64,000 nucleotides of DNA. It comes from Morchella semilibera. Lineage: Eukaryota; Ascomycota; Pezizomycetes; Pezizales; Morchellaceae. The stretch covers positions 124,001 to 188,000 of the forward strand of contig CM018610.1 in NCBI GenBank assembly GCA_009192285.1, read 5' to 3'. The notes beneath the pieces are model-generated. The model worked only from the letters and a program-made list of their open reading frames with translations. It did not search any database and was not told the origin of the DNA. Positions 1 through 11,495 of the stretch are shown piece after piece. Position 1 is the stretch's first letter. The number at the start of each line of letters is the position of its first letter. Both the position numbers and the translations under genes were made by a program.

Positions 1-1573
1 GACAATGATAAGGACCAAGATTCCGGGAAGTAAGTGACAGCATTCTCCCTTGCAGTTGACATGTTGGGAACACAAACATTGTACCCAAAGCAACTGAGCC
101 ACGATGAACCAAAGTACTGGGCCCAGCCATGTGCGGGGCCTACAAGAAAATAGAGAAACTTACCAGATCAACATGTAGTAGTCAAAGCGGGTACGGGTGC
201 GTTTCACTAACATCGAGTATCGTTGACTACCCTTTTGAACATGGTAAGTAAATCCTTTTCGTTGTTTGTTTCCGAGTACCTCGTATACAGTACTATCAAA
301 GATTTTGGTGCACTTTCTTTTACTGAATATCCACAGGCAGGAGGTATCATAAATATGCAGAAGGCCAATATTTTTTGCCCAATGATGAAGTATACCGGCC
401 CTCAAAGTTATATTGATTAGAATGGAGAAGATTGACGCGCGCTCATCACACAATTTTAGACTGAGCAAGATCGGTATATCAACCCTTTTTGCCTAGTTAA
501 TACTTACATAGTATCTAATCCCAGAGTTATAGCCTCGATATGCATCATCATATATTCCTCCAATTACTACATGGCAAGCTTACTCTTGCCCCTCTGGATC
601 GATACCCTCCAAGGAGAGTTTTAGATATTGGTTGTGGAACTGGAATTTGGGCACTTGATATGGCGGAGTAAGATTTTTTTCTGATGTAGAAAGCTTAAGT
701 GACCCGTACATCTTTGGCTTAATGCGACTTTGTGTGAGAATTTCTTAGATTATATCCCGAGGCGGATATTGTCGGAATTGATCTGAGTGCAATTCAACCA
801 AATATGTCAGTAATTTGTTTCTTTTTGTTTCTTCACGCCCTTTTCCTCTTCCCGTTCTTGAGACTACATTCTAAACCTAGTATTATTTCTATCAGGGTAC
901 TTCCGAACTGTCGATTTGAAATTGACGACGCAGAACTAGAATGGACATACCCACCTGTTCGTGTGAAAAATGCACTTTTCTTTGAAGGATCCAACTAAAT
1001 TTTCAATTCTGTAGAACTACTTTGACTTTATTCACTCCCGGATGCTTTCTCATTCTATAAGGGACTGGGTTCATTATATAGCCCAGATATATAAGTAAAG
1101 CAAATCTATCAACCATTGCATTTACGGGGCTAACACAATTGTAATATTATAGACATCTTACGCCCGGCGGCCATGTCGAGATTATTGAGCATGCCTTAGA
1201 ATTTAGCTGTGATGATAATTCTTACCCTGTCGATTGCCAGTTATCGATATATATGACCACCTGGAAAAAAGCACTCGATATCATGGGCCTTACAAACATG
1301 CCAGGGAAAGCAAGGGAGTATCTTACGGATGCTGGGTTCATAGATATTACAGAAGAAATCAGGAATTTACCGATGGGACCTTGGCCTAAGGACCCACACT
1401 TGAAAGAAGTAGGGCGCTGGGCTCTGCTTAACGCTGAAACAAGTTTCGAGGCCTATGGGCTGGCATTATTTACACGGGTGTTGGGTATGAGTGCGGAGGA
1501 GGCACGGGAATTATGCTTGGGCGCTCGACGGGATTGTGGTAATAGGCATATTCATGTTTATGTTTCAAAGTGA
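1..1573 (+). CDS. LaeA/UMTA-like SAM-dependent methyltransferase, 5' end outside the window
   Basis: Class I SAM-dependent methyltransferase of the large fungal LaeA-like (UMTA) family. Members include regulators of secondary metabolism and tailoring enzymes; the substrate cannot be read from sequence. I reconstruct exons <1-29, 167-243, 337-389, 525-667, 749-805, 896-956, 1015-1094 and 1153-1573, all with GT-AG introns of 58-137 bp and compatible phases. The family hallmarks come in the right order: GRRYHKYAEGQYFLPNDE before the core, LDMHHHIF, SAM-binding motif I LDIGCGTGIWALDMAE, the acidic loop YPEADIVGIDLS, LPNCRFEIDDAELEWTYP, FDFIHSRML, and LTPGGHVEIIEH. The C-terminal exon ends in IHVYVSK and a TGA. 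No stop interrupts the joined frame, so it looks functional, but the N-terminus lies upstream. A decayed relative lies at 32188-33960. Confidence 0.85.
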
Positions 1574-2634
1574 GGCCATCCTATCCTTTCAATTTAACCC
1601 CGCACCGTTACATCCTTGGGGCTAACTTCAGTAAACAGTTTCTTCTACCTAGCTCGGAAACCATATGATATCAATGTAGATCATCCGGGGGGCATGTAGT
1701 TTTTTCTTTTTTCTTTTTTCTTCCTCTCTTTTTTCCCCCCTTGCTTCTTCTCTTAATTGGAAAAAGGGCTTTTTTTTTTTTTTGGTTCCATTACTATATT
1801 CCGCGGGTCATTTAATTAGCTGTCGTCGGGCTGGGGCCAAAAGCTAGTGGCAGCTGCAGGTAGACGCGTTTATAACTGCGCGTATGTAGCTGTACTTTAC
1901 TAGCCGTGAGTGCCAGCGCTGTTCAATCACATATTTGGAATGCTACCAGCACCGGGATTGAAACTCGCCGGAACTCAAAGTGGGGACACTCCTCACACAG
2001 CTGTTGCCGCCAGTAGAGCAAAGAGGTATGATGGCGTGGCTTTATGGGCGTATGTGCCTCCAGTACCCTGTGCAGGACATCGGTTACATACCGCCTCAAC
2101 TGGAATTGAATAGAAAGACCGGGTACGAGTATAGCTAGGGCACAGCTCCGTGCGATCCGGTAAGTTTAGGATGTGTCTACATACCTATGATGTACCTAGT
2201 CTATATGGGTGGGGGAAGAGGGGTCAAAGGAGCCTGGAAGTGCCTTTGGGTTCGGGATATGTACGAAGAGTAGCTCCCACCGTATATAGCAACCCGTAGT
2301 AATTGGCATACACATATTGGAGGCCGACTAATACATATTGCACAATACCTCATCTTTTTATAGCACCTTTTCCTCAAGTATAACTAGGCGCTGGTCCCCA
2401 CAAATTCTAACAGAGGAAAGTTAACAATTTCCAATCCCCCGGGATTTTGTTGAATGCGAAGGCCATTTTCCGTACCTCTCATAAACGTGCGTTTACTTCT
2501 TTGACAGCTCCAGTACCTCTCGATCCGTAACAGAGTCATTACATTTGACCCTAACCCAGACACACCTCCCCACAGCCTTACCCCGCCTTCTCCGACCTCG
2601 TCCCAGCAGTCTGGCAACGATACAACCCTCAATT
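1574..2634. other. Intergenic spacer between methyltransferase and D-serine dehydratase genes
   Basis: No gene recognised. It holds a pyrimidine-rich stretch at about 1700-1750 (TTTTTCTTTTTTC repeats, then a C-run) and a T-run at about 1770-1783. The reading frame of the next gene is open upstream to about 2545 but contains no ATG before 2635. The promoter of the downstream gene must lie here, but I see no diagnostic element. Confidence 0.6.
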
Positions 2635-4280
2635 ATGCTTTCCGAAACCATCTACCCTGCCCCTTCCTCTGCGGAGTTGAGGAAGCATTTCCTAGGAAAG
2701 CACATCTCAGATCTTCCCACTCCCTCAGTGATTCTCGATGAAGCTATACTCAAGCGTAACTGCGAGCGTATGCTCCAGGCTCCAAAGACTTTTGGCATTG
2801 ACTTTAGAGCTCATGTAAAAACCCACAAGGTAAGTTCTCGGAAAATTGCACACTCTCCTTCTTTGCCCCCCAAAATAAAAATAAAATGGTGTGGTTGTCT
2901 CGGGACTGGGAGGATCATCCGTGGGGCATAATCTGGTTGGTGTGGGCCAGGTCACCCGTCTTGAGAAGATCCGCATTGAACTGAACTAGGATTAAGAGCT
3001 GGGATAATTTGTTGCTAACGACGCAATTGTTACACACAGACCACTGAATTGACCCGCCTACAACTTGGAAAAAGACGTGGCGGGAAACTGGTAGTTTCTA
3101 CAGTACGAGAGGTAGAATCTTTGGTCCCACTGATCAAAGAAGGAGTCGTGGATGATGTGAGTACCAACTCGATCAGTGAGTAGTGAATGTTCTCACATGA
3201 ACTTATCTAATATCCCTTCCTTCTTCCCTTTTTTTTTCTTTCTTTCAGATCCTATATGGAGTCCCCCTTGCACCCTCCGCAATTGCTAGGCTTTCAGCTC
3301 TCTCAACTGCCTATCCAGCCCTTACTATCAGTCTTCTGATCGACCACCCCGACCAACTTACACCACTCCTCAATTCCCTTGTGCCTGGGAAACAATGGCC
3401 GCTTTTCATTAAGCTCGACGTAGGAACTCACCGCGCTGGGATCGAAGTAGCAACCGAGGGTTTCAAAACCCTCCTTGGTCGAATCCGCCTCCTTGAGCTT
3501 GAGACTACTGGTAAAGTTTTCTTGAAGGGCTTTTACACCCATGCTGGACATTCATACCATGCCACAAACGCCACTGAGGTTTTCACGCTTCTGCTGGAGG
3601 AGATCAAAGCAGGAGAGTTGGCGATGGTCTCAGCGAACAAAGAGTTTGGTTTACCAAAGGAGAGCAACCGCAAATGGACTATTTCTGTTGGTTCTACACC
3701 CACAGCTCTGTCGATAACAGCCATGACAAAAGATCCGGAGTCTATTAGGACCTTTGCGCAAGACCTTGATTCACTTGACAAGCGATGTAGTCTTGAGGTT
3801 CACGCGGGTGTCTACACACTGCTCGACCTTCAACAACTTTCAACTCATGCCATTCCTGAATCACATGGCTTGAGTGTTAAGGACATTGCGATCACAGTCC
3901 TGGCTGAGGTGGTCTCAATCTACCCTGGCCGTGGTGAGGGTGGTTCGACTGAGGTACTCGTGGCAGTTGGTACCACTGGATTAGGGCGTGAGCCAGCTAC
4001 AGGTAAGGAGTGGCCTGGTTGGGGAGTGGTCTCGAATTGGGGACTCCCTGGTGCCGGAAGAACACCGAAGGTGAGCGGGTGGATCGTAAATAAGATCTCT
4101 CAGGAGCATGGTGTGCTAGCTGAGAAGGAGAGGGGTTCAGGAGAGCAGCTTAAAGTTGGAAGTAAGGTAAGAATTTGGCCTCAGCACGCCTGCATTGCGG
4201 GTAGTGGGCATGGATGGTATTTCGTTGTCGGTTCTGACAACACTGTAAAGGATGTGTGGGTTAGGTGGAGAGGCTGGTGA
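2635..4280 (+). CDS. DSD1: D-serine dehydratase-like PLP enzyme (DSD1/D-threonine aldolase fold)
   Basis: Predicted PLP- and zinc-dependent D-serine ammonia-lyase (D-serine to pyruvate plus ammonia), of the alanine-racemase-like fold shared with D-threonine aldolase. Exons 2635-2829, 3040-3156 and 3249-4280 (introns 210 and 92 bp, all phase 0) give 447 residues, a normal length for the fungal family. The PLP lysine lies in RAHVKTHK, split from TTELTRLQLG by intron 1. FIKLDVGTHRAGIE is the conserved strand after the first barrel half. The C-terminal metal site reads WPQHACIAG: an H-x-C pair as in yeast Dsd1, whereas D-threonine aldolases carry H-x-D. That favours D-serine dehydratase. The first in-frame ATG is 2635; the upstream open frame starts only with TTG. 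D-serine specificity is an inference from the H-x-C motif. Confidence 0.85.
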
Positions 4281-7200
4281 TTGTTTTTACAGCCTGTCTT
4301 GTTTAATCTTTGTTTTGCAATTTTGAAACCTGGTGGCTTTGTTTCAATTATGGAGATAGTATATCATTGCAACATTGCAACACCTAGTGATTATTATCCT
4401 ATAGATTACGTCAATCACCATGAGAAATGACATATCAAGGGTTGTCTAGGCATTTGTAAACGGCTCCATCAGCATATATCCCTCAGTATCAGACATAGGT
4501 GGCCATGTGGTCATGGCTCATGGGTAAAACAGAAATTCTCAATATGGTGACATATTCCATATCCAGTCTTAAGATCTTGGCGACTCCGGAGCCATAAGAG
4601 CCCAGATCCCGCGTGGCTACATACTCGCGCTAGGTCAGTATTCCTCGGGCTGTCGAGACACGCAAATTCCCCGACTTCCACATTGGGGTGTGGCCCGCCA
4701 TTCAACAGATGATCAAGTTACGGAGGAAAAGACTGCTCCGCCACTATATATATAACTGCCTCCTGGGGAAGTCGGGAAATCTGTATGTTTCAACAGCCTA
4801 AGGAAACAATGAGTACCTAGACCAATTCTCGAGTGATGGTGGACGACTGTAGCCACCGTACCAACCTCTTTATTTCCCACCGGCCACCCCATAGTCATTT
4901 TTCCAGTGGAACACCTTCCTCTAGCTAGAGCCGCTAGCGCGAGTATGGAACACGGATCTACTAATCACAGCGCTTAAGCTGTTACCAGTGCCGAAGTGCG
5001 ATCCAGGAAATAGCTTTTGACGAGTGGTACACCTCAAAAAGCAAATACGGTCCCTTAAATCAACTCCAACACTAGGGCCAAGCGCATACATGAGTTGCTT
5101 TGGCGAGGGGCCATTATTTCCAAGCACCATGAGACACAATCAGCATTTATATATTAACTAGACACGCTAAGTTTCATGCAGTGTCTATCACGAAGCAGCA
5201 TAGTTCTCAGATCCTTTCCGACGCCTCCTCGGCCACCCCCACGACACCAAATAACAGCGTTGGTCATGACTTATCACTCGCAGATTACAGATCACGCGAT
5301 AGATTACTTGACATAGAAATAACTATCTTTGCCGGAGCTGGAATTGGTATCACATCCGAAAGCACAGTTTACGTCCTGGATTATTTTAAATCTATAAAGA
5401 AAACAATTTCTAAATAGTATCATATTTGAGTGGAGTGCGCCAAATGTTTGGGTCGGTTAGAAGTACATATCTATATGTGCTACATTAATTAATAGTCGCA
5501 GGAAGTTTTGTTAAACTGCGGATACATCCGAGCCTACGAACATAGTAGAAGGACTTAGGGGATGTGGCGCTGCCCTCCATTCAGGATCTAGTTAATTAGC
5601 CGAGGAGTATTTCTCAACAAGTCACCCTTATAATAGTCAGGAGTACTCAATGCTAAGAGCCTCCTAATACGAGAGTATTATAGATAAGCTATATATGCAT
5701 CAACATCGTCCAAGTACCCACATAGCCCCTATAAATTCTTGAGTGTTTGTATCTAGAGTATGTCGCTGGGGTGTTTTTCATTAAAGCTGTTCAGAATATT
5801 GAGTCTGGCAGCGAATCTAATTCTTGTTATGTCTGTCTCGAGTACAGGAGGGAATTTAGCTGCTCTTTATAACAATATTTGCCTTGGCAGAGAAGCAATA
5901 ATGACATAATATAATAGTGGTCTAGATCTTACCATAGTTATTACAGGGAAGATATATTTTCCCCGGCTCGCAATAGTAATCTCAACAAAGGCTGTTATGA
6001 AAAGTTCGAGTGATAATACATGATTTGGCATCCCCTCACCACAGTATGCATTAAACTCCTGGAATATATTAAGCTAGGTCGTATCTTATACTGGGGGAAC
6101 TCCATGGATCACTTCTACACATAACGAAAGATTGGGATATCCTCCGCCTGCACACAAGCGATGAGTTGGTTAACAAGATATCATGAGGAGACATGTAATA
6201 TCTCTAGCCTTTAAATCACGGGACAAACACTAAGAACGACATCCGGATCAAACTCTATATATCTATTATATATAGATCGACATTGGTGAATATACTAGTT
6301 GAATAAACACATCTAGTAAATCGGAGATATGTATCTGAGAATATATAAACCCGCGGCCGGTCACTTAACAAGTAGTCTTATATAACCCACGTAGCTCTCT
6401 TCTCACAGAATCTCAGAAATAATACGGAGTCTTTAGGCGTGTATATTACCGAGGTCACAATCTACTGACCTAACGTATGAGGATTAAACTATTGATAAAC
6501 TTACTATCTCACCAGGTGTGGTTTATTAGGGCACGCTACCTCTAAGCTACTATATAGCGACCCTTATGCCCGCTGGGTGAAGTACACACATCATTATAAA
6601 GCCCCTTAGTTGATCAATCAATTAAGGGAACCCTTTAGTAACTCTTAACGTCGTACTGTACATGTAAGGCTGCATGTACTTAATGAGCCAATCAATCGAC
6701 CTTTAGTCATTGTCATGACCTACGAGTTACGTTTCATATATATAATATAATATCAATCAATCGATAAATCAAACCTTTAATCATGTATGAAGTATAAATA
6801 AATAAATCATTCCATTTGCATAATCGAGTGCTATTCCATGATTGATGGATGGTACAACAGCCTATTAATAATCCACATACTACGTTGAGTAATTACAAGT
6901 CCCACCACGTTAACTCAATATTTTATACCACTAAATAAATGCATAGTAGCTGGGAACTAACCCGCATAGCCCCCAGCGTCTATCTTAGACGAAACTTACC
7001 CAGTCGTTAATTAGGTGGTCGGAAAATTCAGTATGCATAACTTGGTTGCAACAATATCCGACCAATATCTAGCTAACGCCCGAGTAGAGAGTATCAGCTT
7101 GAGTTTTCCATTGCTAGACCCCAATAGTCCAAAAAGGTATATCTGATAATATACAAAAGGATTCGGGTGACTTCGCAACTAGATTCAATTGTCAACGAAA

Positions 7201-7640
7201 TATCGCGGCAAGCCCCTGTTGTGCGTTTTACTGGTAATTAGAACGCACCAGACACAATGATCAGAAATTAAAACGTTATCTGTAAAATAAAAGACAAGAC
7301 CTCTGTCCCCGTCCGGGGCTTATATGGGTTGAGCTCTTCCTTAGGTAAGAAAGAAAGGTTGTACATGCTGACAGTATTCTTACTTTAGAGACCGGCCGGC
7401 ATAACGGGCCGAAGCCTTAAAATGAGGCCTATAGGCCTAAAGCTACTAATCATAAGCAGAGACAAAAATCTTAGTAGGGCTCAGGGCTGTGATAGTTTAC
7501 GACTAGGCAATATGTATATTTCGATTGTATCATCCTTTCTCGCTGAGGTGAGAATACATGTATATATGGGTGTGATCGATTGCGTGATAAATATTGCTGA
7601 CGTTAGATATTACCAATTTAATTAATGGTCGTTACACCTC
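4281..7640. other. AT-rich gene-poor region with short GC clusters
   Basis: I recognise no gene. Stop codons are dense in all frames and only tiny ORFs occur; the longest, 5181-5417, has no family resemblance and no coding-like codon use. TATATA-type runs alternate with short GC islands, for example GGGGCTTATATG preceded by CCCCGTCCGG near 7305-7325 and GACCGGCCGGC near 7390. Small inverted repeats include GTACATG/CATGTAC arms at about 6658-6680 and TCTATATAT/ATATATAGA near 6254-6277. Old repeat-induced mutation, a mitochondrial DNA insertion or plain spacer are all possible. Confidence 0.45.
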
Positions 7641-8211
7641 TACTACCCTTCCCTGTCAAACTATCATTTCCACACCCCCCTAGCTTGGTTCACTCAAACC
7701 TCCCCGAAACCACAAGAAACGCCATATCCCTCAGATGAAGTCCTTAAACACGTTATCCCGCCGAATTGGGCTACAATGTACAAGGACGTTAATATATTGC
7801 CCTGCCATTAATACTACATATATACAGCATAACTGTTTTCCGGTCGGTCCATGCAAGGACCCGTCTCTACCTCTGGCTGCCCGAGAAAAGAAAAGAGAAA
7901 ACCACTGCTTCCCCACCATTATGTGTCTTTTTAGAAGCCGTTATATTCACGCATATATCTTCTTTCCTTCTTTCTTCTTTATGTCGCATGCATACGCTAT
8001 TACTTCGTACATAAAATACCAGATATCTCCTGTGGACATTTTATGGTCGCACCGGTGCCGGTTTACGCGTATTGTATATAGGTACATATAGTTCGGCTAC
8101 CATTGCCGGGCCGAGGCCGGAAAATTAACATAAAAAAGAAAGATGTAAGCATTTAGAAGAAGCAGCCAGTGGCCTACTGTGGTATGTGCGTTTGTTTATC
8201 CGGTCTTGGCC

Positions 8212-8238
8212 CGTTTCGTTTCGTTTCGTTTCGTTTCG
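8212..8238. repeat. CGTTT pentanucleotide array
   Basis: Five exact CGTTT units followed by CG. It sits in gene-free sequence; the short ORFs that span it on both strands look incidental. Confidence 0.8.
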
Positions 8239-10221
8239 CCATCGGGATATTTTCTGGGGAAATTGACAGCTGCGGGCTGGGAGGTGGCACATTTCGGAGC
8301 TGTCGATGCTCTCCATGTTTCGGAGTCTAGACGCCTTCAGAATCGGCCCGCATCCCTCTACTCTGTGACCTGTCTCGTTATCGTCTTTCTCCACTCTGGG
8401 GTAGAGATCCGATCTGATACTGTTCCTAGAGTGCTGGTAGGTAGGTACACTCTTCGTCACTTTTGGCACGTCAGATTTACAACCTGGTGTGAGATGGAGT
8501 GAAGTGAAAGTCTCCCCACCTTTGTTTCGGATATTGACAGCAAACTGATGGTTAAGGAAATACCCGATACGTGTATCTTCGTATGATACATCTCTACTCG
8601 GAGTCTAGAGTACTCTTCGCCTCTTGTAGAAATAGAGCAGGTACACCTGGTTGATTGGAGTCGGATCGGGTTAGATGTAGCCCCGTTTTTTTCTTCTGGT
8701 ATCCAATACCGTGCCCACATCCCATTGCCCGCTGACCGCTGCTTACCTTCCAATAATTATCAATGTTACAAATCCCTTTTTTCCGGCAATTCACCTTCTC
8801 AGATCAGAGCAGCACCATTGCCATTAACAAGGTCATCAGCATCGGCATCAGTAGCAGCAGTAGCAGTAACCAGCAGCAGGAAATGTCCGTGAATGTGTGT
8901 AAGTACCTCCTCACTCGGGATATATATGTAGCAGTTATTTTTATCAGAATTTTTATTTCGGAGACCTTCCGAAGCAGGGATGACTGAGCCAAGTAAATTG
9001 GGTACTGGTACCGAGTGCAAGGTCACGGTACCCTCCTTACTTTCTAGGCTAGCTAGATACATAAAACACTTTACGCAGGGAGGACCCCTCAAATTCCTGC
9101 GAAATCGATAAACCTGGCGCGCTAGTTGGACTCGTTTACGATGGTGAAGATAAGTTAAGTTGGGATTGCAGCAGGCTACCTACTTACATTCTCTGCAGTG
9201 GTTCGCACCTTGTGCGTGGGGTAAGTAAATACACGAAGAAGTGAGGTGGGAGATCGTTATCGGTAGGTGGGCCTTTGAGCTTTATGGTTGGTTGTTGTAG
9301 GGCACATGGTAGAAGAATAGGTCTATCTAGAGTACATCTCTACGAGTCACTCTAGAGTAGGTACCCAACTACGTAGAGTAGAGTTACATGATAGATAGGT
9401 ACAATCCTAATCTAACTAACGTTACTCTGACAAGTTCGTTTCGGCAAGTTCCTGATTAAGCTCACCTACTCTAGATATCTCTGTGGATCGTTGAGCGCAC
9501 ACTCCAAACAAGGGCCATGGAGGAAGAAGTGTTATTATGCGGTACTATGCCCACTTCCACATGCATATGCAAAGGACAGCATTGGGGCCGAAGAGCGCGT
9601 ATTCATGCAGAGGCAGCAAATATCAGCTCCGGATTTGAGATGGGAAACAATAACGGACCAGCACTCAATCACGCAAGCATGTAGATATAGACATGATGGG
9701 TGAGTGGATGAGTTGTCAAGCAGGAGCATATTGGGTGAAGTCTGGGACCAATAAGAGATAAGAGCTATGGTCACGAGAAATGCTTGGGTGTCCTACAACC
9801 AGTAGTCTCAACCGGGGTGAAGAGGGATGGAATTCTATCTGGTTTTCATGATGGGACTCACGGGATTGAATGACATGCAGTGTAGTGAACGGACTCTTTC
9901 TAGAGTAGCTTTCTCGCCTCCAAGGCAGGCGCAGCGGCGCAAGTACATACCTAGGGAATAGGCATACTACATGTACATGCTCTATCAGTGTTCGAATTGC
10001 TTTTTCAATTTTACTTTCCGACACGCGATAGAAAGCTCGGAAGACAAGAAAAAAGAAATTAAGGCATACTCTACTCTACTTACCTACATACGTAAAAAGG
10101 TTATCTAGGAAGTTTGTAAACTCTCTTATTTGCCCATGATCTCTCCACTCCTCCAGTTCACTCCTCCACCTCCATCTCCGACTTCCTCCTTCCTCCTCCT
10201 CCTCCTCCGGTTGCTCCTCCT

Positions 10222-10239
10222 CCCCCCCCCCCCCCCCCC
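10222..10239. repeat. Poly(C) tract, 18 nt
   Basis: Eighteen consecutive C residues follow a CTC/CCT trinucleotide-rich stretch. The complementary strand is an uninterrupted G-run. Confidence 0.85.
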
Positions 10240-11495
10240 ACTCGCTACTCTGCGCCTACAACGACGATTCGCGACGATCTTTTTTTTTCTCGCACAATCC
10301 CTGGAGTTGACAGGTTGACCATTGAGGTTTTTCCGGGCCTTTCCTGTTAGAGATACAGGGCGTTTCCGGGAGAGCCCTGGGAAAAGTATTCGGAAAGGGA
10401 TAAGGAAAAAAGACCCTTTGGGCAACGTAGGTGTGTCAAACTACATGTATGTGTATCGATAGGCCAAGTAAGCGTGAACCCTTGAGCAGTATCAATAATA
10501 ATAATGACTGAAGGAGGTCAGTGGAGGTGGCGGCGGCGGTGCGCGCGTATCATGTCGATGGGTTGATTTGAATGTTGCTACACTACATACTACACAGCTA
10601 GTCAAATATTACAGAGCTTCGTAACTCGTTCGCCATTAAATTCCCACGCGCCCTCTTATTCTTCCTCCGAGAAAACACCAATTTGTAAATCAGCTCCGTC
10701 CACTTTTTTTCAGCTCAGCTATCACCGCTGAACCTCCCGACTCTGAAAGAGTTTCTTTCTTTCTGCTGTGTTGCATTGAGTATCAGCGTCACAGTTCCCT
10801 GTCCCACCGGGTACAGCATTGGTTAGTTGTTAGTGCCTGTGTATGCTGTGGTGTTGCGTCATCTGAAGTCGCGGCGGCATCAAACATAGAGTTAGTCTCT
10901 AGTAGTAAAGAACCAACTTCAACCAAGATGACATAGCTTAGAAATCACCTACATGAAGTAGATATCACAAAAGTTGTCGTCTGTGTGTGAAAAAGACTTC
11001 TGGAAAAATTTGTGGCGAGGAGATATCATAGACGCCCAGAAGACCTAGAGATCGAAGTATACAGGAGCCTACTACCACTCAGAGGGAAGGTCCTGGTCAA
11101 CAATAACATACAGGAGGTAACATAAAGGACTAGAAGATCAATAGTTTCCCCCAAAGAAAAAGAAAAAAAAAAGAAAGAAAGTAGAGGGGGAAAAAGAAAA
11201 TTGCGAAAGTAAAGGGGAAAGAATTTTTCGAAAGAGAAGAAAAAAGAAACAAAGAGGTTATATTCGAAGGTGCTACTGCTTGCTTGCTGCAGTCGAAGAA
11301 AAACAGCCCTGTCCTCCCTCCTATCCAGTAACTCTCTCCCGCCTCCTCAACCTGCCTACTGCAAGTGGCTGGCTACTCTTGCAATCTCCTCCTCCTCCTT
11401 CATCCTCACTCATTCACTCTTCATCACCATCCTCTTCCCCCCCCCCCCTCTCTCTCTCTCCTCCATACAATCGGTTCCTGCCTGCAGCAATCGTG

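Larger units (their letters stand above)
7641..11495. other. Intergenic spacer and probable 5' leader of the ABC transporter gene
   Basis: No gene recognised in 3.8 kb. It contains the CGTTT array, a CAG/AGT-rich patch near 8845-8880, and a stretch of repeated CTAGAGTAGAGTACAT-type words at about 9320-9400. A CTC-rich tract runs into 18 consecutive C at 10222-10239, and GGTGGCGGCGGCGG lies near 10530. Poly-purine sequence (GAAAAAGAAA) at 11150-11250 is followed by a strongly pyrimidine-rich leader at 11290-11460 that includes CT-dinucleotide and C-runs, typical of fungal core promoters and 5' UTRs. Confidence 0.5.

Noticed and set aside
1-1573. Methyltransferase and D-serine dehydratase as part of a secondary-metabolite cluster
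   Set aside because: No backbone synthase, P450 or transporter is adjacent, and 7 kb of gene-free DNA follows.
5181-5417. 78-codon ORF in the AT-rich desert
   Set aside because: No family resemblance; surrounded by stop-dense DNA and of a length expected by chance.
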